Source: Paralithodes platypus
Lineage: Eukaryota; Arthropoda; Malacostraca; Decapoda; Lithodidae
DNA length: 64,000 nt
Direction of reading: 5' to 3'
Assembly: GCA_032716605.1 (NCBI GenBank)
Contig: CM064517.1
Coordinates: 25,319,861-25,383,860 of the forward strand
Shown here: positions 45,184 through 55,261 of the stretch, piece after piece
Layout of the letters: each line of letters opens with the position of its first letter
Position numbering within the stretch: position 1 is the first letter of the stretch
Translations under genes and position numbers: made by a program
The notes under the pieces: generated by a model
The model's database searches: none
What the model was told of the DNA's origin: nothing
The model's input: the letters and a program-made list of their open reading frames with translations, nothing else

Positions 45184-45378
45184 TTTTTGTCTATGTGAAT
45201 GATGGAGACAAAAGGCAAAGCTACCTGTAACAAGTGTCTCCCCCAAAGTTGAAAGAGTGAAACAGACACACGGAGCTTGAAGCAGATTAAGTGATAGGAC
45301 GAGGGAAAGATGGATTGACGAAGAGAGTTTCAAAAGCTGACTCTTTGATGAGAAAGACTGGGAAAATCGGTTCACTCT

Positions 45379-45380
<2 letters not shown>
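45184..45380 (-). mobile_element. Diverged LINE-C 3' end
   Basis: CTATGTGA..GG..GACAAAAGGCAAAGC, AAGTGTCTCCCCCAAAGTTG, AAAGAGTGA and CACACGGAGCTTGAAGCAG match the 3' end of LINE-C at 12712-12880 but with many changes. It is an older insertion. Confidence 0.72.

Positions 45381-45382
<2 letters not shown>

Positions 45383-45436
<54 letters not shown>
45383..45436. repeat. (TA)n microsatellite
   Basis: A pure AT run of about 54 bases. Confidence 0.96.
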
Positions 45437-45439
<3 letters not shown>

Positions 45440-45652
45440 AACACGGATACTACTAATTCCTCTTGGGGGTCAACCGCTTAGCCAAAAGTTTAAGAGTCAA
45501 GAGCCAGATATATTATGAAGGAGCAATAAGAGGGACACAAATATCATTGACGTGAAGATAATATAAACACAAAATAATGTGAGTGAAGCTGGATCTTACA
45601 CGTTTTAGGCATATCATATTTTCGGCATCTTTCTCCAGGCAGCTTATACACT

Positions 45653-45988
45653 TTAAGGGGAGGTTTTTAGTTTGGTTCCTAGATATACTTCAAGCTTAAT
45701 ATTACACCCCCTTGAGCCCCTATCAAGATAAATGTGTACATTTTTCGGTAGAAAAATTTCCCGGCTGAAAGCCGGTTCCTCTTAAATTACAGGCTCACTA
45801 TCGCTCGCCAGGATAAAATCGACACCTAAATGGCACGAAAGGTCTTAAAATTGACAGAAATGGGTTGAAAGTTCTTAAAATCGTCAAAATAATGGGGCGA
45901 ACGTCTTAAAATTACAAAAACAATGGGGATAATCATGAGGGAGAAAGGAGTCAAGAAAAAAATCCCTCAAGTGGAAATCTCCCCTTAA
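45653..45988. mobile_element. Family D MITE, complete (TTAA target)
   Basis: TTAA flanks lie at 45653-45656 and 45985-45988. Ends are TTAAGGGGAGGTTTTTAG and AAATCTCCCCTTAA. The body has TACATTTTTCGGTAGAAAAA, CCCGGCTGAAAGCCGG and CTATCGCTCGCCAGG. Confidence 0.85.
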
Positions 45989-46400
45989 GGCCATCGTAAT
46001 TTAGAGACATGAAAATGAAAAAAAAAAAAAAAAATTGAGAGTAATTACGGTTTTACACACGACGTTTAGGTCTACTATATTTATTGCAATTTTTGAACAG
46101 GTAGTTTTTTAATCCAAATATCAATAACAGTCTTGTTTCAGATATCAGTGCAAAGGTGATAGAAAATGTTGCAAGTTAAAAATATTGAAGAAAGTATGTG
46201 TGTGATTCTCGATTTATGGTACACCGCCCCTTGCTCTTCTCTCATCCTCGCTCTTCTCTCTCTCTCTCTCTCCTTTTCGTCTCTCTCTCTCTCTCTCCTC
46301 TCTCTCGCCTCTCTCTCGCTCCGATCGGGACGCTCTCATACTCTCTCTCTCTCTCTCATAATAAACTAATTGCTTGTCTGCATGCCACCAGTACTTAAGT

Positions 46401-46500
46401 NNNNNNNNNNNNNNNNNNNNNNNNNNNNNNNNNNNNNNNNNNNNNNNNNNNNNNNNNNNNNNNNNNNNNNNNNNNNNNNNNNNNNNNNNNNNNNNNNNNN
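46401..46500. other. Assembly gap (100 N)
   Basis: Exactly 100 undetermined bases, a conventional placeholder for a gap of unknown length. Confidence 0.99.
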
Positions 46501-46572
46501 TTTCGTGCCAAGGCAGTTCTAAATAGGAAAGATAATGTACGGTAAATATAATATGGATAAATATCAAGACTA

Positions 46573-46710
46573 ATTTACATACGGGTGCCTCCTGATATAG
46601 TTTACATACGGGTGCCTCCTGATATAGTTTACATACGGGTGCCTCCTGATATAGTTTACATACGGGTGCCTCCTGATATAGTTTACATACGGGTGCCTCC
46701 TGATATAGTT
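46573..46710. repeat. 27-bp tandem repeat, 5 copies
   Basis: The unit is TTTACATACGGGTGCCTCCT plus GATATAG. Copies are identical. The array lies just right of the assembly gap, so its true length may be collapsed. Confidence 0.94.
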
Positions 46711-46917
46711 TCAACATCCATAATATTCCACCATCCCCCGCGTCAAACCAGGATGTACACACAATAAACCAATGGACAAGAAAAAAACCCACTCGGTAAA
46801 TATTCGTCGCTTCCGGAGCGAGGTGTCCTTAATGTCGCCGTTGTTCGATTGTTGCGTGCCTAGAAGTAAAAAGTAAGTACATTCATAGATAATGTGTGAG
46901 TTATATACATCTACAGT

Positions 46918-46918
46918 A

Positions 46919-46970
<52 letters not shown>

Positions 46971-47050
46971 CAACCAAAGCCCCCTAGGGAAATCTCCATC
47001 TCTTCTTCCGGTCCGAGATGTCCCACCGGAAGTAAGATGTCCCACCGGAA

Positions 47051-47106
<56 letters not shown>

Positions 47107-47120
47107 GGGGGGGGTTCTCT
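46918..47120. repeat. (TA)n and (GA)n microsatellites
   Basis: TA at 46921-46968 and GA at 47054-47102. Between them GATGTCCCACCGGAAGTAAG is duplicated in tandem. Confidence 0.93.
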
Positions 47121-47225
47121 CTCTCTCTCTCCTACGGTACAGGAATATATATATTTTGCAACACCGCTAATTTATATCTACTATACACCCTAGCTACAAG
47201 CAAGCTGTACCGATGTTCATTAAAT

Positions 47226-47520
47226 GGGGGGGGGGGGTTCTCCATAGACCTCAATCAAACTTAGAACCAAAAATAATTTAAAATAAGATAAATATAACAA
47301 GACCCACCCTTCGAGATATTGTAGTACATTTTTCGGTAGAAAATTGTCCAGACAAAGGCAAGTTCCTCACAAATTATAGGCTCGCTCTTAGCAAGGAGAA
47401 AATCAACACCTAAATGGCACAGAAGATCTTAATATTGACAAAGAAATGGGGCGAAAGTTCTTAAAATCGCCAAACTAATGGGACGAACGTATTACTATCT
47501 CCAAACTAATGGGGCTAAGC
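47226..47520. mobile_element. Family D fragment
   Basis: GTACATTTTTCGGTAGAAAA, TATAGGCTCGCTCTTAGC, AATGGCACAGAAGATCTTAA and AAATCGCCAAACTAATGGGA match family D. The left end is a G run at 47226-47236. Confidence 0.65.
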
Positions 47521-47529
47521 ATCAACATA

Positions 47530-47645
47530 TTGTATCATCCGACCTCTTCTAACTCAGGAAGGGCTTGGAACAAATTGCCTGCACATTTCCATACCTATTT
47601 CCTGTTTGACTCTTCCCAAATAGTAGAACATTTCAATATTAGCTT
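47530..47645 (-). mobile_element. Family J relative
   Basis: The reverse complement reads TTTGGGAAGAGTCAAACAGG, GGAAATGTGCAGGCAATTTG and TTCCTGAGTTAGAAGAGG. These match the right half of the family J element at 50608-50826 (TTTGGGAAGAGTCAGTCAAG, AATTTACAGCCAATTTG). Confidence 0.6.
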
Positions 47646-47884
47646 GATTGCTCACTTACTCTTTAACTTATAACAAATTGAGTGTCGGGATAATGTACAA
47701 ACTCGACAGTCGATCTAACCAAACACTTAATCCATATTACAGAGTTATATAATATAAATAATGTTATCCATATACATTTATTGGCAGGTATAAATTGTCC
47801 GCATACCACATACTATTTTATCCCAACTTTCCCTAGTATAATATTAATTATTTTTATTTTGTTTTAAATAAGTCACCGATTGTT

Positions 47885-48145
47885 CTTCTTCTTCTTCCAC
47901 CACCACCTCCTCCTCCTCCTCCACCACCACCTATTCCACTACACCACCATTCTTCCTCACCACTACCACATCACTAACTCCTCCTACCACACCACCCTCA
48001 CTCCACCACTACCACCACCACAACCTCCTCCTTCTCCTCCTCCACCACCACCACCACCACCACAACCTCCTCCTTCTCCTCCTCCACCACTACCACCACC
48101 ACCACCACCTCCTCCACCACAACTACCACCACCTCCTCCACCCAG
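47885..48145. repeat. (CCA/CCT)n triplet region
   Basis: Degenerate CCACCT triplets include a repeated block ACAACCTCCTCCTTCTCCTC at 48020 and 48062. The proline-rich frame at 47880-48167 is compositional. Confidence 0.88.
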
Positions 48146-48380
48146 ACTCACGACCTTGCAGCCATGACAAACTAAAATCGCTCCACTTCTCCACAAACCA
48201 CATTTCAAAACAATACCCAGAACAAAATCCCAAGAATCTCACCCAAAAAAACACAAATTGTAATTCAAAATGAGTCCTAAAAGTCGATAAAAAAATAAAA
48301 ATAAAATAAAATAAAAATAAATATATAAATCTCCAGTTGGTCATATAGGCAGGTCTGGAAGGGCATGGGGTGCTATTGTG

Positions 48381-48461
48381 TTTACGTCACAACCCTTCTG
48401 TGACGTCATAAGGGTTTGTTTACGTCACAACCCTTCTCTGACGTCATAAGCTACGTCACCG
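48381..48461. promoter_or_regulatory. Cluster of CRE-like TGACGTCA sites
   Basis: Two perfect TGACGTCA palindromes lie at 48401-48408 and 48439-48446, and three TACGTCAC half-site variants at 48383, 48421 and 48452. Two of the variants are part of a 38-base tandem duplication. CREB/ATF-type factors bind such sites. Whether they act here is unknown, and no start site was found nearby. Confidence 0.5.
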
Positions 48462-48500
48462 AAGGGCCCGATAGAACAACGCTGGGTATTTCGGTCTGAC

Positions 48501-48888
48501 TTAAGGGGAGGTTATTCTATTTCCATCCATCCATAATATACTCAGGCCCAATCCCCACTTTTCCTATTTTATCTTTTTTTGAGGGGGGGGGGGGGGGGGG
48601 GGCCGACTCAAGACAGAGCCAGAATAGGGACAACTCAACAGAAAACAATGAACACATAAAACAAGATACAAATTCGCACACATCTAAGTCATCCAGGAGA
48701 AGACCCAGAGACCAGGGTCTTCTCCTGGATGACCTAGATGTGTGTGTTATTCTATTTGCTATTTAAAATTATCTGTTTATTTTATATTTTCTTCTAGTTT
48801 GCTCCCTAGACCTTTATCAAGCTTAACACAAATACTCCAAAGACCCCCATTCGAGATACATGTATACATTTTTCGGTAGAACAATTTA
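48501..48888. mobile_element. Family D MITE interrupted by a 223-base insertion
   Basis: TTAAGGGGAGGTT opens at 48501. Family D text resumes at about 48758 (TTGCTCCCTAGACCTTTATC, ATACATTTTTCGGTAGAACA) and joins a family E element at 48888. The interruption is flanked by GTTATTCTATTT at 48511-48522 and 48746-48757. Confidence 0.65.
48523..48745. mobile_element. Insertion with 12-bp direct repeats and a terminal hairpin
   Basis: The insert contains a long G run (48585-48602) and ends in a strong hairpin at 48676-48746 with about 30-bp arms (CACATCTA, GTCATCCAGGAGAAGACCC and their complements), a 9-base loop and one mismatch. The 12-base direct repeats outside suggest target-site duplication. 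The element type is unknown. Confidence 0.5.
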
Positions 48889-49432
48889 GACAGTTTGTTC
48901 TGGTTATCATTAGACGATTTTATGCAATTTCGTAAAGATATATCAGGATCAAAGGGGCAAATACTATCTCAATTAACTCTTTAGCTCCCAGAAATTCATC
49001 CTAAGCTGAATAAAATCGTCTAATGATAACCAGAATACACTGTCAAAACGCGTCATTATCCTCAGGGGGTTAATTAATATGAAGGCTACTAAGTAATACA
49101 AATAGTCGACTATCAATCAACATGGATCACAACTCTTGGAGTGCATGTAATATCCTAAAATGATTGAAAAGTAACTCAATTATTGGGTTATATAATAGCA
49201 AGCACTTACATTTATTTCACCCCTTTTGTACCGGCGATGTCTTTTCAATTCTTTTCTAGCTATACTTAGACGATTTTGTGCAGTTTTAGGAGGATCTGTG
49301 GCAATAGAAAGGGTTAAGTGTGATAGTTCGAAGCCTGTTAATTGCTGGAGGCTCTATTTAAACTGAATAAAATCGTCTAATAGTTGCTAGAATACAATTA
49401 CAAAGACGTCGCCGGTACAGAAGGGGCTAAGA
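48888..49432. mobile_element. Two family E MITEs
   Basis: 48888-49073 lacks its left end and ends CTCAGGGGGTTAA. It belongs to the subfamily with GACAGTTT..CTGTCAAAACGCGTCA. 49215-49432 belongs to the GTACCGGCGA..TCGCCGGTAC subfamily and has near-complete palindromic arms. Confidence 0.75.
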
Positions 49433-49689
49433 CATTTGGGATAAGAGTTGGATAATACCATTGCAATAAAAGACATAAATTTAGGCAAAAAATAAAATAA
49501 AATAATAATAATAAAAATAAATAAATAAATAATATTAGAAATTAAAATTAATTAATACAATATAATGCAGTTTAAATCAGAGTAATTATACTGTGGGGGC
49601 AAACACTGATTCTGAAACAAGTTTGCAGAGAGTGTGGTTTGGAGAGCAACTTTAATGTCTGTGTTAAGGACGAGTAATTGGCGATAATA

Positions 49690-49717
49690 ATAAAGTATTG
49701 GATTAAAATGGGGGGGG

Positions 49718-49752
<35 letters not shown>
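49690..49752. repeat. (GA)n microsatellite
   Basis: A short G run followed by GA units. Confidence 0.95.
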
Positions 49753-49753
<1 letters not shown>

Positions 49754-49924
49754 ACCGATTTCCTCACACGTGACTTTTAAGTAGTTTCATCACCATCATT
49801 TCCTTTTATAATCATATGTTCTCTCTTGCCTTATCCTCTATTTCCTTCTCTCTCTCCATTCTTCCATATTATATCTTATGAGATATATCTGATATAATAT
49901 TCCATATTATTTCTTATCTCTTAG

Positions 49925-50035
49925 AATTTTTAGGTTCTGTATGTGGTGTCCTGAGTTCGAATCCCAGGAGGATCACATACTTTCATTAATTCAATTTGGG
50001 GGTGATTGATGTTAAGATTGAATATTAAGTATAAG
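49925..50035 (+). mobile_element. tRNA-derived SINE, 5'-truncated
   Basis: It starts within the anticodon region (TAGGTTCTGTATGTGGTGTC), has GAGTTCGAATCCC (B box) and the body GAGGATCACATACTTTCATT, TTGGGGGTGATTGATGTTAAG. It is the same family as 27085 and 31685. Confidence 0.7.
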
Positions 50036-50141
50036 ATTATTTCCTATCTCCCATCCTTCCATCCATATAATTATATAATTGTGTTCTCCTATTCTACTCT
50101 CTCTCTCTCTCCCCTTCAATCCCAATTTTTTTTTTCCTTCC

Positions 50142-50357
50142 TTAACCCTTAGAAGATTATGACGCATTTTGACAATATATCCTGGCTATCATTAGACGAT
50201 TTTATGCGGCTCAGGAAGGAGCTGTGGGAATTATAAGGGTACAAACTCTCTCAAATAACCCTCTGACGTCCATATAGCCTTCCTAATCTGAATAAAATCT
50301 TCTTCTAATAGCCAGAAAACAAGAAAGTAATGCGTAATGGGATCTTGAAAGGGTTAA
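50142..50357. mobile_element. Family E MITE, complete
   Basis: TTAA flanks lie at 50142-50145 and 50354-50357. Arms TATCATTAGACGATTTTATG and GAATAAAATCTTCTTCTAAT pair around the centre. Confidence 0.8.
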
Positions 50358-50384
50358 TCTTCTACCCCTCCATCCATAATTAGG

Positions 50385-50460
50385 GTTGGGTGTGAGAGGG
50401 ATCTGCCTTGTGTGGGCCAATCCGCTTTCTGCAGACTCCCATTTTCTTATGTTCTTAGGT
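50385..50460 (+). repeat. Family H fragment with ATGTTCTT tail
   Basis: GGGATCTGCCTTGTGTGGGC, CTTTCTGCAGACTCCC and TTTTCTTATGTTCTTAGG match the minus-strand fragment at 26285-26345. Confidence 0.45.
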
Positions 50461-50607
50461 TATAATGTATGCCTCCTCTCCCTCATCCCTCTATTCCCAC
50501 TTTTATCTCTTTTGTTCATCCCCCTATTCGCCATATTCTATTCTCCCATCCCTCCTTCTTGGCTATCCTTACCTTCCACTTTCCCTTACTCTCGGGTGGG
50601 CTATTGC

Positions 50608-50826
50608 TACTATAGTCTATTCGCTGTAAGTAGGCGAGAAATCATGACCTATAACCTCTGTAACTCAAAAACGGCTAGATTAATCGAACTAAATTGTCTA
50701 CCATTTGGGAAGAGTCAGTCAAGGAATAGATGTAGAAATTTACAGCCAATTTGCTCTAGCCTTTTTTGAGTTACAGAGGATAGAGATCATGATGTCTCGC
50801 CTACTTACAGCGAATAGACTATAGTA
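50608..50826. mobile_element. Family J MITE with about 68-bp inverted arms
   Basis: TACTATAGTCTATTCGCTGT at the left is matched by the complement of ACAGCGAATAGACTATAGTA at the right. The arms continue through GTAGGCGAGA, ATCATGA and CTCTGTAACTCAAAAA with only a few mismatches. TA at both edges would fit a Tc1/mariner-type target. The centre is about 80 bases and non-coding. Confidence 0.8.
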
Positions 50827-50994
50827 TGAAGTCCTGACCACCTCCCTGGGCTCGTAAGGTCTGTGTGGCCCGTGTATCTATATAAATCTATGTAAAATAT
50901 ATCCTTCCCCACCAGAATTCCCCAATGTCCCCAAGCGAGTACCCTAGTGATTCAGAATGATGCTTTCTTGCTTTTCTCATTTTACTTCCTTGTA

Positions 50995-50996
<2 letters not shown>

Positions 50997-51076
<80 letters not shown>

Positions 51077-51235
51077 AGGCTTTCCCGTCTCTCTCTCCCC
51101 CCCCCTCTCTCTCTTTCTCTCTCTCTCAGCAACCCGGAGCTCACCAGTCGACCTCGTAAGATCTGAGAGAAAGAGAGAGAGAGAGTGCGTGTGTGTGTGT
51201 GTGAGTGTGTGTGTATGTGTATGCTTGTGTGTGTT
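50997..51235. repeat. (GT)n and (CT)n microsatellites
   Basis: A GT run at 50999-51075, CT-rich sequence to 51127, then GA and GT units. Confidence 0.95.
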
Positions 51236-51369
51236 TCATAGAGTAACTAGCTACACAAACCACACAGATGAATCGGTCTGAATGGGGTGGTCCGGCCCTA
51301 CAAAACTACAGGCACAGAATATGCATCCCATTCTACGGCTATGGTAAGATAAATGGACAACAGTAAACA

Positions 51370-51416
51370 CAGATAGATAGATAGATATATAGATAGATAT
51401 AAAGATAGATAGATAG

Positions 51417-51498
<82 letters not shown>

Positions 51499-51570
51499 GT
51501 AGGTAGATATATAGGTAGGTAGATAGATAGGTAAGTAGATATATATATATATATACCGGTATATATATAT

Positions 51571-51612
<42 letters not shown>

Positions 51613-51629
51613 TATATAGATAGATAGGT

Positions 51630-51682
<53 letters not shown>

Positions 51683-51688
51683 ATATAT

Positions 51689-51738
<50 letters not shown>

Positions 51739-51740
51739 AG
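51370..51740. repeat. (GATA)n, (TA)n and (GA)n microsatellites
   Basis: Alternating GATA and TA runs, with a GA run at 51692-51736. Confidence 0.96.
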
Positions 51741-51814
51741 ATTATAAAGCACAAGACTTCCACCTCCACCACCACCTGTGACCTTCGACCTTCATGTGCA
51801 CTGTGTCTCTATCC

Positions 51815-52137
51815 TACACACACACACACACGTACATACATACATACACAAGCACACTCACACACATACTGTACATATACTCACGCACACACACATACAT
51901 ACATACACACAGTACATACACAAGCAAAGTCACACACATACTGTACATATACACACGCACACATTTGCACACACACACAAACTCTCTCTCTTACACACAC
52001 GCACACAAATACACACACGCATACATTTAAACACACGCACACACACACAACAGATACACATTCAAACACACAGGCACACATCTAATTATATATTGTACAA
52101 ACACACTCCCTCTCTCTCTTACACACACACACACACA
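51815..52137. repeat. (CA)n compound with a 60-base duplication
   Basis: CACACATACTGTACATATAC occurs twice (51862 and 51931) within CA/CATA-rich sequence. Confidence 0.9.
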
Positions 52138-52199
52138 ACAGACAAGCGTTTAATCACAGACACACATATATACATACACACACACACACCCTATATATA

Positions 52200-52232
<33 letters not shown>

Positions 52233-52288
52233 ACAGATAAGCGTTTAATCACAGACACACATATACATACACACACACGCCCTATATA

Positions 52289-52323
<35 letters not shown>

Positions 52324-52707
52324 ACAGATAAGCGTTTAATCACAGACACACATATACATACACACACACACGCCCTATATATCTCTCTCTCACACACACA
52401 CACAACAGATAAGCGTTTAATCACAGACACACATATACATACACACACACACGCCCTATATATCTCTCTCTCTCTCACACACACACAACAGATAAGCGTT
52501 TAATCACAGACACACATATACATACACACACACGCCCTATATATCTCTCTCTCTCACACACACACAACAGATAAGCGTTTAATCACAGACACACATATAC
52601 ATACACACACACGCCCTATATATCTCTCTCTCTCTCACACACACACACACAACAGATAAGCGTTTAATCACAGACACACATATACATACACACACACGCC
52701 CTATATA

Positions 52708-52743
<36 letters not shown>

Positions 52744-52748
52744 ACAAC
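52138..52748. repeat. 78-93-bp minisatellite, 7 copies
   Basis: Each unit has AACAGATAAGCGTTTAATCA, CAGACACACATATACATACA and GCCCTATATATCTCTCTC. CA and CT runs inside the units account for the length variation. Confidence 0.93.
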
Positions 52749-52889
52749 ATATGACCCTGGGTACATACAGTATTTCCGCAGTAATCAATCCATCCTAGAA
52801 ACATTTGGAAAGGTCAACCCAGGCCACCATGTTCATACCAAGACATGCAAGAACAAAAGAACATATTATTGCATAGCATGGCATAAAGG

Positions 52890-53078
52890 CGGTGTCATAC
52901 GAGCTATTTTTCCGGCAATTTTTACGGGGAATTGTAGTCTGCCACCATCAAAATGTTAGTGTTGTCAGAAATCAGCCTCCTTCATTCTAGTTTCCGATTC
53001 CAATGTAAAATAACCTCAAAACATAAACTGAAAATACTTGCTCATCGAAAATTGCTGGAAATAATTGTTTGTGTAACC
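52890..53078. mobile_element. Family I MITE, diverged
   Basis: GGCGGTGTCATACGAGC at the left, CTAGTTTCCGATTCCAATGT in the middle and CTCATCGAAAATTGCTGG near the right match 28987-29190. Confidence 0.65.
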
Positions 53079-53290
53079 TAACATAACACAGTATTATTTA
53101 GCATACATAGCATAGCGTAACATAGCTTACTGTAACAATGCATAGTATAATTCAACAGAGCATTGCAGCATAGCATAGCACTGTATAGTACCTTTCAACA
53201 TACCGGTAATATAGCATAGCTTAACATTACACAACATAGAAAAGTATAATATAATATGCTATAATATAACATAGCATATTATAACATAGC
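53079..53290. repeat. CATAGCATAACA-type degenerate repeat
   Basis: Short units of ACATAGC, ATAGCATA and TATAACATAGC recur without fixed period. Confidence 0.75.
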
Positions 53291-53309
53291 ATATAATACT
53301 AAATGTTTA

Positions 53310-53548
53310 ACAGCACGTGCGTTTGGTTCCAGCACGTGGCAGCAACAGTAGTACCCGGAGCCTCACAGAACGTACAATAACACGTACCCTGACAACACGT
53401 GCGTTTAGTTCCAGCACGTGGCAACAGTAGTAGTACCCGGCGCCTGACAACGCGTACCATAACACGTACTCTTGCAGCACGTGCGTTTGCTTCCAGCACG
53501 TGGCAACAGTAATGCCCGGCGCCTGACAACACGTGCCTTACACGTTCC
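53310..53548. repeat. 81-bp tandem repeat with CACGTG sites, 3 copies
   Basis: Each unit contains GCACGTGCGTTTGGTTCCAG and CACGTGGCA, giving two CACGTG palindromes per unit, followed by GTACCCGGCGCCTGACAAC. CACGTG is the E-box of bHLH factors. Function is unknown. Confidence 0.9.
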
Positions 53549-53639
53549 CTGGGAAATGTGGGGGTTGGGGGAGGGAGGGAGGGGGGGGGGGGAGAAGGTC
53601 AGGTGGGGGTCAGAAAAAGTAGTCACTGCAATTTGGTAC

Positions 53640-54078
53640 ACACACGCACACGCAGGCCTACTACATGTGCGTTTTGGAGGTTGTATGTGCGGGTTAGATG
53701 AGTACACTACACATAAACACACAGGCGTAGTAGGCTACATGTGCGTTTTGGGGTTGTATGTGCGGGTTAGATGAGTACACTAAACATACACATACAGGCC
53801 TAGTAGCCTACATGTGCGTTTTGGGTGTGTGTGCACGGGTTGGATGACTACACTAAACATATACATACAGGCCTAGTATATGTACGTTTTGGAAGTTGTA
53901 TGTGCGTGTTAGATGAGTACACTAAACATATACACACAGGCGTAGTACATGTGCGTTTTGGGGTTGTGTGTGCGGGTTAGATGAGTACACTACACATACA
54001 CACACTGGCGTAGTACATGTGCGTTTTGGGGTATACCTGTGTAGCTTAGATAGGTACACTACACTACACTACGCAACA
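53640..54078. repeat. About 70-bp tandem repeat, 6 copies
   Basis: The unit includes ACATGTGCGTTTTGGGGTTG, TATGTGCGGGTTAGATGAGT and ACACTAAACATACACA..CAGGC. Confidence 0.92.
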
Positions 54079-54099
54079 CACACACACATAAACTTTGCC

Positions 54100-54317
54100 T
54101 CAACCGGCCGAAGGACAATTCCTCTTAAATTACAGGTACGCTATCGCTCGCTAGGAAAATATCGACACCATATGGCACGAAAGGTCTTAATATTGACAAA
54201 GAAAAGGGGTGAAAGGTCCTAAAATCGCCAGGCTAATGGGACGAACGTATTAACATTTCAAAACAAATGAGACTAGACATGAGGGAGAAGGGGGTCCAGA
54301 ACGAAACATTCCCTTAA
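54100..54317. mobile_element. Family D MITE, left end missing
   Basis: CTCTTAAATTACAGGTACGC, TATCGCTCGCTAGG, ATGGCACGAAAGGTCTTAAT and the right end CATTCCCTTAA (TTAA at 54314-54317). Confidence 0.72.
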
Positions 54318-54608
54318 GAAAAAACATAACTAGTGAACAAAACTGAACGAAGGTTGATTACAAAGGTTTGTCCTACGGACGTTAAGAACTGCAGTGCGTT
54401 CTGTCGACAGCGAGAACAAAATTGCTTCGTGCGAGCGCTTTGCTAAGCTAGCAGAACGACATTGCTTCCTCACTCTGCTCGCTCTGCTAGGCTAGCAAAG
54501 TGAGCAGCCAAAAGAGGTTGCTAGGTTGACCTAGCAGAGCGAGCAATGAAAGTGTAAATGAGTTTTTGCCCTATTTCCACACTAACTGCCCTATTCTATG
54601 ATTTTTTG

Positions 54609-54924
54609 TTCTATGTGATTGAGGGAGGCAAAAGGCATAACTGCCTATAGCGAGTGCCTCCCCCATAGTTGAAAGAGTGACAGGGCCAAAATCAAGGGAC
54701 GTTCGAGCCAAAATGCCTGGACACACGGAGTTTGAAGCAATTTAAGTCATAGGAAGAGGGAAAGACTGATTCTGGGAGAGAGTTCCAGAGCTCAGCTGTT
54801 GAGTAGAAGAAAGTTTGAGAGTAACGTTTCACTCTTGGGTTGGAGAGTTGCACAGAGTAGGGGTGGGATTGAGTTGCAAGACGGGTACCACGTGCCCTAT
54901 GTAAAGGAGGTGGTATGCACTGGA
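54609..54924 (-). mobile_element. LINE-C 3' end, second copy
   Basis: It is almost identical to 12713-13025, in the same orientation, starting TTCTATGTGATTGAGGGAGG and truncated at GGTATGCACTGG. The very few differences indicate recent activity of the family. Confidence 0.9.
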
Positions 54925-55261
54925 TTAATAGTATTGAATGGGAATAGAGATGTAGCCTACAGCAGTTACTAATTCTTGATTATAAATAAATATTTTACAT
55001 CATGCCCACCCGGCCTATAGAATGCTGCCACAAATATGTTATGCCTACACTGCAACATTCTCAATTAAGACGTCCATCTTTCTTCCTATGTGTATATAAT
55101 ATTACAGTTAGCATCGCCATTAATTGGTTCATTTATATATAGGCTGCTATATGAAAGCAACACTAAAGTCATTACCTATCAACAGAATTATTGTGAATAT
55201 TACGTAGGCTATATTGGACAATAGGGTACCGCCCCAGGCTACCACGGTAAACTCTCAGTTA

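Noticed and set aside
46800..46880. Possible exon ending at AAAAAGTAAGT (MSPLFDCCVPRSKK frame)
   Set aside because: A donor-like sequence alone; no acceptor, family match or phase link to exon 3 could be shown.
47880..48167. 95-codon proline-rich frame
   Set aside because: Product of a CCA/CCT triplet repeat. No signal peptide, splice sites or conserved segment.
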